Shown: positions 27,001-40,000 of the stretch, piece after piece
Numbering within the stretch: position 1 is the first letter of the stretch
Layout: each line of letters opens with the position of its first letter
Assembly (NCBI GenBank): GCA_000149265.1
Contig: CH002368.1
Span: 666,781 to 730,780, forward strand
Direction: 5' to 3'
Source of the DNA: Ciona savignyi
Taxonomy: Eukaryota; Chordata; Ascidiacea; Phlebobranchia; Cionidae
DNA: 64,000 nucleotides
Position numbers and translations under genes: made by a program
The notes under the pieces: generated by a model
Told to the model about the DNA's origin: nothing
Seen by the model: only the letters and a program-made list of their open reading frames with translations
Databases searched by the model: none

Positions 27001-30000
27001 TGATTTTATCCATATTTCAAAGAAAGTAATCATTATTCGACTATTTTTCTTATTTTTTTCATAATGGGATTTAGAAATAAACGTTTTGCATTTACTTTTA
27101 AATGCTAGGTCACCGAATTTTACAACCTGTGCACTTATTGGTTTAAGACAAAAATTTAATGACGAACCGAATTTAAAACTGTTTCAACATATTTAACAAC
27201 TGCTCTCTAGCGCTAATTTTTTCGTCACTAGAGGACTTTTATGATGCTACTTTTGTCACGTGACACTTGAATACGCAAAGTGTTTTGCGCAAACATAGTC
27301 GGTTAAAAAATCACGAACGTGACGTCATGGATAATCGGTAAACACGGGTTTAGAGAGTCACGTGACAAACAGTAAACTCAGAACCACGAATTTGGTCCTC
27401 TTTGACGTATTAATATTAAGGTTTAGTAACAAATTCTTAATTTACTTTAATTTAATATTGCCTTTTATGTCTACAGTTTGGTCGATTTTTATAGTTTTTA
27501 CATTTTAAAGTTGATTTTTAGGTAATTTTTATGAATAGCTTCGTTCTCACCAAAGAAGTACTTGCTAAGCTAACAGTGCCTTAAAGTGTAGATAAATTCT
27601 GTAAACTTAGTTACTCTGAAAATATTACAAATATTTTGAATAAGCATTTCCAATGAGACATAATTTGTTGCCTGCCTTTAAGCCGTACGCGTACGGTGTG
27701 TTCATCTTTTTAATGTTTTGTGCAAAATTGTGTTTTTGTTACCCAATAGAACGACTGTAATTTAAAAACATACACTTAACAAATGTACCTTTTTAAGCGT
27801 CCTCATTAAGACGTACGTAGTTTTAGTAAATACGTCATTTTATTATCTTTTAGAGATGATGTTGCCTCCTTTATCTTAAAGTTTAAATATACGCAGTACA
27901 TTACCACAAATTTCGATCTTAGCAATAAAACACACTACAAAAATTCTAAAAATGTATATTTGAATTTTTGTCATGTCTTTTATTGCAGATATCGGAAATT
28001 GTAATGTACTTTTGTATTATTGGTTTTAGTGAGCACATTTTTGTCTCTATTATTATTATATCTACTTTCTAATCCGACATAATGCTCTCTAATTCGCTCC
28101 ATAGCCGTGTACATGAGTCAGTGAAAAAATATTTTATTTTCCCGCTGGGGAAAAATATTTTTAATCGCCTCGGCTAGCCTAACCAGCAATGATAGTTGGT
28201 GCCAGGGTGAAAGTAAAAGTGTGTTCTTCCGACCAGCTACAGGTTTCGAAGTGATTTTTTTCCAGAAAAAATCAAATCGAAAGCTCGTCCATGTAAAAGT
28301 CCAAGTGTGATTAATGCTCTGTTGCCCTGGTATTTTGTAAAATAAAAGGGCGTGCTTGTCACTTTTAATTGTAAACCGTCTGTTAGAAAGTAATTTATTA
28401 ATAGACATGCAACAAAATGTGATTGAAAGCTCCGATTTATATCAAAGGCTTTTATAAAACTACGAATTAGACGTACAAAATGTACACATAACCGGTATAA
28501 ATGGTATAATCGTCTGTGTTTTATATTTTCGTGGCCCTCCGTTAATTTTCGTTGAACGCTCCCTGGTATCACGGGCTATGCAATTTGACTAAGTGGACTG
28601 AGTTGAGAAAAAGTCGATGAGGGTTTACAAGCAACGGTACAGCTTCGTCCCATCAACGAGATCGTTATTCGGCTGCGTATCAACGTCGTAATAGCATTTC
28701 CTTCTTCCCATAACCTTCCGGTACCGCTCTCGCATTGAAAAACACAAGAGCGCGTCCAAATTTTCTTGCGCAAACAAGTACCGGGATAGACTAATTGATA
28801 TTAAAATATACAGAATTATAATTCAAAGCGTCTAAACTTAAGAAATATTTTTGTTTTGTTAAGGATGTCCTGCTGGTGTAATACGCTTGGTCGCATACCC
28901 AAATATAACTGTCTCCCCGTACAAAATCGTATTTTATTGCAAAATCTATTCTTTAATCGTTTAAAACGCTTTTAGACTTTTGATGAAAATGTGATTCGTG
29001 GTAGTTTCAAGCGTTTCCATTAATTTTCTGTCCATAATTAGCGATTAAAAGTCATAAAATACTTCCTGGGATGTGTAAAATTGAAAACCCCACCAAAATA
29101 CAGTATCGGGTTTTATACTCAATTGATTAAGCGGGAAACTTAAGTTGCCCCGAACCGCTCTGAAAATAATTGTTGTAAATTAAAAATATAAACCGCTTAA
29201 GGAATGCCTATGCGCTATCACACCAATATTGAACAAAGTATTAACTGGTTTAAAGCAAGAAACAGAGAAATATATAAGATGTGTGTTTTAAAATGCGGCG
29301 CGCTTATAGGGGAATTGGTTTGTTATGCAGCACTCAATATCAGCCTGGCGAGTTTCCGAGATTTTCCTTTAATTTTGCGTCACGTGAGACGAGTGGTCGG
29401 CGTTTGAAGTAAAAGACGACGCGAATAAATGTTGAAACATGGTCTTGTATTAATTGAGCCGCTTTAGCCTCTGCTATCCGCCTTCTACATCGAATGAATC
29501 GATGTAAATCGCTAACTAGGAATGAAAAGATACGCGCGAAAAAATCCCGAACACGAAAACGCGACAAACGCGAATCGATTCGGACGCGATTCGGGTCAAT
29601 TACGCCCGCGTGGATCCGCGAAGTTGCTATTGACTAAGCCCGATCTAATGCAATTAGGTGCTGTGCTGTATACTACTTAGAACGAATACAAGCACCGCTG
29701 GCACGGGGTGATTGATATTAGGCCTGGTAAAACGCCTTTAAATAAAATACGTCGTCAAAAAGTACTTAATTTTATTAATTTCCTCTTATATTTGCTACGT
29801 CATCGATTGACGTCATCAGGACATCAAAAACACACGCCACTTGAGGCAGTCGAGCGCTACATGTGATGTCGGGTTGATTTTGGTTTTTAAAATAACTTTC
29901 GATGGACTTAAGTTTTCCTAATGGTCCTGGAACAGCAAAACATGGCTCAGCAGCTGTTCTTCAAAGTTACAAGTGAAACCCGATGCAGCTTTGTGACCTC

Positions 30001-33000
30001 AGAGCGCGCGAGGTGAGCTCACAAGCGTTATTATGACCTAACAATGCCCGGGTCATTGTCTTAACACGCTGAAAGCTGCCTGGCAGTGTAACCACTCGGT
30101 CCCTTTCAGCGGGTCGTGTTAGTTTATAAGATTTCTATGCGTCTCGTGGGACGGCTTGACCCATAAGAAGAGACATCGCAGTGTTCCCGGCGTTATTTTC
30201 GAAAGAAACCTGTTACCTGCGATGGATACGTCAAATGCCTGAGTGGCAAACACTGAAATACGAATTTACCAGCGCTTAGTGCTATTCCTATACAGTCGGT
30301 GGGAACGACAAACATGTTTCATGTAACAGAGAGCTTAAACAAGCCAACACAAGAAAATTAATGTTGTTTTTCAAGTTATACACGACTTATAAGACCCCAC
30401 GCGTAGATTCCAACATAACACGGTCAAATTCAGCCAAGTTTAAACTGCAAATCTGACCTGTATTTCACGCTCTGAATCCTTGTTACACATCTAAGTTTAG
30501 CCAAAGGAGGGTGGAAATCCGGCATGACCAGTCATTATCTAACTTAGCTTTGCCATGCGGCATTTATCGGCTAAATCTTTTATGACATTTGTTTAGGCTT
30601 GACCGGCAAGAGGTCCGGTGTTGTCAAATCATCTTCTCACAGTTCCCCTTTATATATTTTAGGTTCCTGTTTGCATATTTTATATACCTTAGTTAAAACA
30701 CTAATGAGTATTATTGATCCTACGTCGGTAAGTTTTGGTTACGTTAGGTTTGGCGTAAATTGGTGTCATTAGTTTTCGAACTTAAAATTTTCTCTTCCTT
30801 TTGTTTAACAGTTAAAGAGTTGGACAATTTTCAAACAATGCAATTAATTGATAAATTTGTCGAAATCCTAAAATATCAACAGCAGCAGGGTTCATATAGA
30901 AAAGTTTCTAATCTTTTGAACTTTGGTAGATTTGTAAATAACCCTTTGGTAGATGTTTAAATGATTCACTATTTCAATGAATATACTTGGGCACATGGGA
31001 CACATTGAATGTAATGTTTCCGATCGTGGTAAAAGGCCGAATAAGGTTTTAAATTAACTGGTGAAAAGTTACCCTTACATTGCCGCATTTACAAACTTTT
31101 TTTTAAGAATTTTATTCCTGGATTGTTTTTATTTAACTCGTACAGATCAATGTACTTTGGTGTAATGCTCAAGAAATTTCTCAGCGATTTTGGCTTTCGT
31201 GTTATCCTGACAGTTTTGGTGCCGCCTATAATTCTCGTTCAGGTTTCAGTTGAAAGCTGAATTACTGCAGCAGACACTTCCAATATTCGAATTCCACGCG
31301 TACCCCCGTGCTGTAGGAATTCGTTGGAATATCGCAACACACATTGCGGCTATAATTAAACTCAGCGTGTGGTTGTATATACATCTGTATCTCACAAGGG
31401 CTGATATGTATACCCTGTGTTGGACATCACGTTACGTTCACCCGCACCCATGCTTCTCTGTTTCAAGTCGGCGTTTTCGTTTTTTTAAGTCCATGTATTT
31501 CAATCAGATTGCTATAAACCGTGCTTATGCGACCACGGATTGGCAAATTGGGATGTTATCGCCGACTTTGATATGGTTTTAGTGAAATTGAAAGTCCCTC
31601 TAAAGTAAGGGGTCGGAATTAATCCTATAACCCTTCTAATTGACGCCCTGACGCGGTTAATTAATTGACAAGTCTTTGTCGGTTATTTTATCCATGCCAA
31701 TTGAATAAAAGGAGACGAATTTAAATCCAGTTTAACCGGATCCTTCCTTTCTTATTCCGCACACACGGAAATACGGATTGTAACGTCATAATACAGCTAA
31801 TGACGTAATAATGCTGGGCAGCGGATTTGGACTGGAGTTAAGCTGCGTTTATTACGTCATTAACCACCCATTGTTTTATGCGGCGAAAGAACAGAGTCGG
31901 AAGCTGGTTTTAGATTAAACGGAAATTTGCGGCGTTTCGCGCCTTGTGGTTTAGTAGAACACGCCTATTGTTACGTGAAATTTGAAATTGGATCAAAAAT
32001 CGCTGCAGTCGCACGAGGAATTGAATCAATCCAAGACATATGGCACTTTGTGACGTCTTAATGCTATTATTGTCTCGCTCGGCACGCGCGATACCCTCGA
32101 AACTGTTAATTGGATGTGGTTGGTTGGTCATCGGGTGTAAACGAATCATTCGACGGCAATTAGAGCCTGGCCATCCCGCGGCGCGAACCTCCGGCCACGA
32201 TCGCATATGTGCCGATGTTGCCGCTTCGCATCGGATATGCTTCAATCCTGCACCACCACTTTTCAACTGGAAACACTGATCATTCCATCTTTATTAACTT
32301 ACGAAACGGCACCGGTCGACAATCAATCATGGTGAGGTCATAATAGACAAAAACAAGTGACAATAGCTTGGTCCAGTTGTAAAAATATATGACGTCACAA
32401 TAAATAGATTCCAGTTTACCTCTGTGATTTCACAAACTATTCTTAACGCTTAGCGATTAGTTACAAAAGAAATAACTCCTATTATGACGTAACAGGGTTG
32501 AACTTGATTAATTTATTGTCGCAACAAAGAAATCGATTTGTAATCGCCCGTAATTCCGACGCGTTATGATTGTTCGCTTACTGTCGCGTCACAATGCGCG
32601 GGACGTCGAGAGTTGAAAAGTTCACGAGCGGATATCTATTGTAATTAGATTCTCGGACAATCGTTTATTGATGTGCGAACAATCGGTCGTCATTATGACG
32701 ATGGCCTTGATTATTACGCCACGGCAACGAGGGAAATGGTGTCCTTTTATTTCCGCTGCGCTCGCGATTCAACCATTATGACGTCATCGAAAGCAATTTG
32801 ACATTGGAATTTAGCAGTAGATGGTGTAAAAAGCGGTGTAGTAGATAATTCTACTATTTCGCATGTTTTTTTTTATCTACCAAATCTACATTTTGGGTGT
32901 TTTTTTGTTTAATATAATAATAACCAGTGTAAACCACCAATTAATAAATGGGCCAATCCCGATCTGGATTGTTGAAGTTAACCCTGCCACGTTGGGTTGG

Positions 33001-36000
33001 GTGCTAAGCTACCTTCCCAAGTTATTTGGATATAAGGCTCGATTGAACAGGTGCTGTGCTTGTCAAGGTCGATCGATGGACAGCACGCGAGTTCACTCGT
33101 ATCTCGCGAGGTTTTTCAGCTTTAACTGCAGCCACCATCACAATTATCCGAACAACTTCTATATACAATGTAATAAAATGCCCCAAAGATCCGGTGCCGT
33201 ACATTTTAATCCGATTAAACCCCCTATAAGTTCAGGCTTCGTATTACAGCGGAGCTACCTGCAAAAATAAACATTTTCCCGCGCGCCGCATTTACAATTA
33301 CTCCTGACTTTCACGCCCCGTAAATATTTATCTCACTGTGACACAACAACCACTCGGATGACATGTAATCGCCATTTATGACATCATAACGAACAAGGGC
33401 AGATAGTGACTGTTTACGCAAGAATTAATGCGGTTTGATTTAACTTTATTAACAAATAATCGTTCAGAGAGATTCCGCGAACAGATTGGCTTACTCTTCT
33501 GATTTTAAAGCCACATTATGGTCTTAAGAGTTCATCTGATAATTTCTCGTTGCGTCTGTTAAACTCGAGGTGTTTTGACGATATAAGTGGTCCAGTTTAA
33601 TATACAGGAATGCGGTAAGGGTTAACGAGGCGATCAAATGATAGCTACATCTCGATACGTAGACATGACTTGGCATTTGTACCTCAAACAACGGCACCTC
33701 GGTCAACCGGCAGTTCAACATGTTGGGCAGGGCGCTATGGGTATTCCCTTAACCCAGAGATAAACTTTAGCATCCTGCTGCCTTTTCCCCTGGTACTCTT
33801 CTTCCTGAGTTCACTTTTGACGCCCGAAAAGAAACGCGCATCACAAATTTTAGGTTTGAAATAAAAAAAATGTATGGAGGGCAAACATGGCCATATGGCC
33901 GCGCTTATAAAGGTGGGATGCTTATTCAAGCAACGTTTTTTCATTCAATTCCGGCGCCTGCATCGGTTAAAAGCAGCAGAGTCTATTAAAAATGATACAT
34001 GTTCTGGAATTCTAATTGTCTCATAAAAATGTCATTGTTTCGTAATAACCGGACATGGCTTTTTTCAAACTCGAATTTAGTTCCAGAATCTGACTTTTAT
34101 GACGTCATTTACGAGCAGAGCGCGGTAACAGGCGAATCGAATTTCAACCTTATGTAAATCGAGAACAAGCAGCCCATGTTGGCGGGTAATTACTCACCCA
34201 TTATACGAACACCACCCACAACATCTACCCATCGTAACCCCGCAAGCCCTTCCATTTTGGGCCATGTCCACAGTTTTTTTTCAAACGTCAAACGTCCAAC
34301 ATTTATTGGGTGCCCTACAGAATTAATAGGCAAAACCGGTCGTAAGCCACTTTGTAACTTAGTTTTATATGCATGACGGATAGCTCTCTTCGATAAGAAA
34401 TTGTGATTGGAGAAATCGGTGTTGAAACGGTGACTAAACCCATTTGGCGACACATACGTGAGGGTTTGGCTTTTTCTATGCTTTTTGGTAGAGCGAAAGA
34501 CTATTAAAAAACCACACCGGAACTGGATTAAAACAATATAACCGAGTTGGTGCAACTAGACTACCCGGAACTACAGTAGTTTTCCGCCCGCCCGACAGGT
34601 CGTGGTTGCTACTACAGCTAGATATTCAGGTTTATTTCTGCTGTGATTGGTTTCGTGTTTGTTATCTTGGGATTATGGCGTTTCAGTTGGCACTATTGCA
34701 AAAAGTCCCATCGCGTAATAAACAATGGGATTATTCTAATAATAACGAGCCCTGTGTCCCATTTTCGCGTCATTTCCGCTCCGAGTTCCAGATCCGCAGA
34801 ACAAATATCCGCAAATCGCGATACCCGCTGTTACAACAACTGGGGCCACATTATTACGTTACAATGTTGCAATTTTAAGACATTCCCGTTTTCCTTTGTT
34901 GCGTAATCGTTCTAGTCCGATGACGTCATAAAACTTTGGGCGCGAATTTCTAATGGAATCTAGAATCGTAAAAGTGTCGCGATTACGCTCTTTTCTTTAT
35001 CCTAATTGCTCGTTGATTCGCGTTAGAACACGATTGCTTTGTTCCTACTGTGACGTCACGAACAGAACGACCGGCCGTAAACTCCCCGCATCTTTATGAC
35101 GTCATAAACAGCAGAAACAAGTTGTTAAACACAAGTTCAACTGTACAGTAATTAGGCAGCGCGCTTAATTCGACACCCAAATCTAAAATAATGTTCTGGT
35201 TGTTTGTTTAAGACAATCTATAATATTTATGGCTTGTTTATTTATGATTACGCTGTAAAGGTGCCTGTTTATTTCTTTGAATGGGCCAGCATGCTCATAA
35301 CTCAACATAAAATTAGCTTTGCGGTAAAACAATTAAGCACAACAAACAGCAATTACAGGCGAACAACTAGCGACCCCCGTATACGGCCATTGTTTATGTA
35401 ACAATGCCATTGTCAGTCACTGTTAAGACGCGAGAGGTCACTGTCCCAAGGCCACAATCAAACAAAGACAGATAATTATAGTAGTTAGCGATAAACGCGA
35501 TTGCAAAGCAATAAATCATCCTAAAACTAACTCTACATCGAATTTGTAGTTTTACAAGATTCTTCTTAAATTTGAGTTGGTTGTTTTAAACTCAAGTCAC
35601 CACCACAAATCAGATAAAGAATAAACAATGCCTACCTGCATAACCGCTCCGCATTGAAAGTTTGACTTTTCTGTGACGTCTGCATAAAAATTCGCAACAA
35701 TTGCTTATCAGTCGTTCAACGTCAGCAATCTCTATTTAGTTATTTACTGTTAGAATATAGTTACCAACACTCCGTGTGTGCTTGGTTCGCAACCACGTGA
35801 TAATTCTGCACGTTGATTCGACATTATGACGTCACATTGGAATTTTTATTAATTTTATGTTTAACTTAACGAGCTCGCTTCTTTAAAAAAAAATCTGAGC
35901 CGTGGTCGTGTTTTCACGTGACACTGATGGAGCACGTCGATATGTTTATGTCGTAACAATTTGTTTCGTGTTTGTCGCTCTTGCAGCTGTCCCAAACACT

Positions 36001-36826
36001 TTGTTAGTGATCGGTATAAACAAAGCCCGCTATGATGTAATAATAGCGAGCCAAACAGTCTTCGATCATCTGTACATTTAATATCTGGTATTTTTGGGGG
36101 GTTTTATATTACGAATGACAAAGTGTCGGTAGAGATGATGTGTACAGTCTTGTGAAAATGTTACAAATGGCTGTTAACATGTCTCAAACTTGAGTCGTTG
36201 TAACTATTGTATTTTCCGGTTGATTTTACTTTCCACGCTCTAATGTGAAGCTGGGGTCGTAACCTTTTCACGCCAACCAGCTGTCCTGTTCGTATCCAAT
36301 TCAAGTTCACCTCTTATCCGTTCTAAATATTTAGCCAAGTTCTGATGGAGCCTGGCATTTACACAACGATTGACACCGAAACGAAAGCGTGACTAAACGA
36401 GGATAAACACGGAACGATGTGAAAAATTCTTATCGGGGCTGTCCGGCACAACGGACACGAGATTTGTTGTTTCATCCATGTCCAGTTTGAAAACTGAAGT
36501 CTAAACTACGGAGAAGAGGTGATTTACGCCGACTTTCAGATGGCTGTGTTGTAACATGACTGCAACATTGATGCTCTACAAAACAGCAAACGCAGGATAA
36601 TGATAATAATAAGCTGTGACATGAACCATAAATATAGACGGACTGACATTTTCTGCAAACACGTGTTAATTTTAAAACCGAATGACCGAATGATTTATCG
36701 GAATCAAACCGCATTACTCTTTATATGTCGAATCATGATTTGTATATTTGATTTTCCATAATGATATGGTGACCACCGTTGATTAGGATTGTGTGGAGAA
36801 ATTCGTTTGCGCATATTTTGTCGTTG
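24009..36826. other. Gene-poor interval rich in TGACGTCA motifs
   Basis: No supported gene. Exact TGACGTCA palindromes occur near 25853, 27320, 29807, 32391, 32776, 34098, 34920, 35051, 35095 and 35826, so seven lie within about 3.5 kb (32.4-35.8 kb). Variants TTACGTCA and TGACGTAA are also frequent. A short ATG frame with a GTGAGC donor at 29942-30012 is the only exon-like signal noted. The frames at 31250-31582, 31910-32266, 32863-33270 and 34190-34555 are unrecognised. Confidence 0.5.
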
Positions 36827-37048
36827 GTGCAACACTAAAAGGGGGAAAGCGGGAAGGAGGGAGGGAGGAAAACCTCTCACCACAACTATGGAAATTAATT
36901 TTAACCCATTCCTAAACACTAATCTCAACTCCAGAACTAACCCTAACTCTAACCCGATGTTTAAAACTAACTCTAATGCGCTAAACTTTTTAGTGTGCAG
37001 TTTCCCTCTTTCCCTAATTCCCGGTTTCCCTCCCTTTAGTTTCCCCCC
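36827..37048. mobile_element. MITE-like element, CCCTAA-rich interior
   Basis: Starts GGTGCAACACTAAAAGGGGG and ends in CTTTAGTTTCCCCCC, imperfect inverted ends. It is flanked by GTCGTTG on both sides (36820-36826 and 37049-37055), which looks like a target-site duplication. The interior, with AACCCTAACTCTAACCC, then GATGTTTAAAACTAACTC, is shared with the element at 61687-62179. The purine-rich left arm and pyrimidine-rich right arm could fold together. It has no coding capacity. Confidence 0.6.
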
Positions 37049-40000
37049 GTCGTTGTGCTGGTTTCATCTTGTTAAGCAATCAACCAGAATCTATCAGTTG
37101 TGTTTTCATTCGGTCCGTGCCAGTTTCACTTCATACCGGTTGGTTGTATTGAAATTATTTTCAGAATAAACACAAATATACCAAATGAAACTTTCTATTT
37201 ATCGAGAGTACTCGATAGGAATAACATAGAACATAAATAGTGATAGAAACAGTATAAATAGCCAGATGTTTAACTGCAAATGTCGCTACAAATCTAAATC
37301 CGATTAACTCGGATGCGACCTGCTCCAGATGTGTTTTGTAAACAACACTTCTCAAGAGAAATTTAAACCCGAAGTAAATCCGCCAAAATCCTCCAAGATC
37401 CAGCATAATACCTCTCTTATTGACGCGTTGTAAATTCTTGCCTTGATTTGACTTGATTGCCAACTGGTTTCGACTCATCTTTTACACAACATTTGTCTTT
37501 AAGAGAGAGAAAGTAGTCATTTAACCAAAGGAACCACAAGTACATTACAGCACAAATTTGTTTTCTCTACTGTTGTCATTCTCAAAATAGGTTGATAAAA
37601 ATACTCTTGTCTCCCTAAAAATATATTGAAAGCTAATATTAGGAACACGTTCGAAAGCTTAGTATGCATTTTGTACTTTAGTACATATTCATAGAGTTTT
37701 TGTCCAAGCAAAATACACAAAGATCCGACATTTTGTGGTTAGACTCTTTTTAAAATACAATTTGTGCCAAAGTGTAAATAAATTGTGAGACCCTTTTATC
37801 GCTATATCATGTGGAATTTTGTGTGTATTGTTTTTAATTGAACACACTGATTTAAAAACGTCATTCTACATAAAATGAGCCGCATTTTCGCACAACGCCC
37901 ATACAACCTTTCGCACGTGTATTATGAACTAGAGTAAGCATGTCAGATTTCTAATTCTCATATGTGATTCCGGTTCAACTCGAAAATACGTGTAAGTTCC
38001 AAATCCGACCTTCACGAAACAAGGACAGGTCTTGTATGTATCAAGAATGTTAATTCCTCAATGTTATACATGCAGACCTGACTAACCTCCGTTACAGTTA
38101 GCCGGAAAACCTAGAGATTCAGCTGAAGTTATACCGCGCCAGAGTTGTTTCTGTAGTTTGAGTGATTGGTTCCCTTTTCTTGGAAACTGCGAGGTTATGT
38201 TTGGTACCGAAACAAGCGATTATCAGAAATTTACAAAAAACTCGTGTTCTCGGAGGTCGCATGCACCTGGCGACCGCGGAATCTCGATTTTCCCTTATCA
38301 ACTTCATTTATTACATCATAGTGATAAATAGCTCTAAAAACGAGGTTTTGCGGTAGATTTTCCTCGCTAATCCAGCGATTTTTACAATGTTGGGGGAAGG
38401 TTATTAAAAAACGGAACAGTATTGCTTTTGTAATCCAATAAGCCATTACACAATATCGTCTGTAAGTTTATAACAATAGACCCTTGCACCGTCACGATAT
38501 CGGTGTTGTGACACCACCAGGCTTAGCGTGACGTCACGAAGTTTATTGTGACGACACAGAACGAGGCTTGTAATATTAAACATGCGGTATGGTTTAAACC
38601 AAACTCTCGACGTCGTTACCTTAACACAAACAATCACTCCGTTCAAAATCGACCCACCATCACAACATACTCGAAATTTTAATATTTTCTCAAGTTTGTG
38701 GTCAAACTTAATCAGATAAATCGAGGTGTTTGATTGCATACATGCAAACACGCCTAAACCAGCGCCTGGATAAGAGCGTCGCCTAAACATTCGCGACGGA
38801 TGGAATTCGTGATCGCGCGCGTGTTAGTCATCCTCTAGTTTATTCAAGCGAAGTATAAATCCCCACACACTGTATATCTGACGCGTGATGTTTCAGGACA
38901 AACAATTTTTAAAGTATTGCATACAATACGTTCGTTTACAATGTCCGATTCCCCACCCCCCCACCTGTGTATCTGATCCGCACGAGATAAAATTTTGACA
39001 CTCCATAATATCACGCTTGTTGTTGGTCGATTGTTTGCGGACATATCGGTTTGTTTCGTCACACTCATTTGTTTGTTATTTGTTTATGTCGTCACGACCA
39101 GTCGCACCTTCACGGACAAAATTGTGACGCGTGCAATGTATATTGTAGAAACAAACCCAATCACACTGCCATTAATGTGTTTTTGCAAGTTCGGTCCCTG
39201 ATTGCAATGATGATAAATTAACGCTTGTTAATTTGTGTTTTATTCTTAACGGAATCGTTTGACAGCTTTACATTTTCGACACAACAGGCATCTTATGCCA
39301 GTCACTGTAGCCCTTTTAATCCGCGATTATCGCGACAGCTTCCCATGTATGTTTGCTCGTTCTGACGTCATAAACAAGAGCTGGTAGACTCGCCGCCGCT
39401 TTGACTTGTAAAAACTCAAAAAGCGACAACGGCGAAAAATTACTCGACAGGATGCCGACATATTAGTTCCTGTTTTCATTTTTTCACGTCTAGTCTGGTA
39501 CCATGTTAAAAATGTTGTTTTTGCTGGTAAAATTTCATTTGTGTGAAAATTGCATAACGCCATTTACAAGCATTTCCAGTTCGGGGTATAATGCAGGAAA
39601 TATAACATTATATGACGCATGCTTTCAAAACTTTATGTGTTTTTTCATAGTAAAACTTATTAAGTACACTAGCATGTTCTGTCGATTATTAAATATATAT
39701 AATATTATACGCAATCAATAACTCATTACTATTGGTTTAAATCAGAAATACTTTATTACATTTTATTTCTAATACTTTTTTTTCACATAGCTTTAACGCC
39801 AGAAAACAAATATAAAAACCGTAAACGTCATATGCACATACCATAGGCAACATGTTTGTAAAGCTGTTGCCCAACTATGCAAATATCAATTGAAAATTAG
39901 CATGTTGTGTGACTAGTTACTGTCAAGGTTAGCTCAACAAGCCCGTTGCTAGTTGTTTACAAGCTTTTCTCTTGACACCTCTTCACGTGATCTCATAATT

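Noticed and set aside
32863-33270. 135-codon plus-strand frame with a hydrophobic N-terminus
   Set aside because: Unrecognised; the T-rich start produces Phe/Ile by composition and there is no further support.
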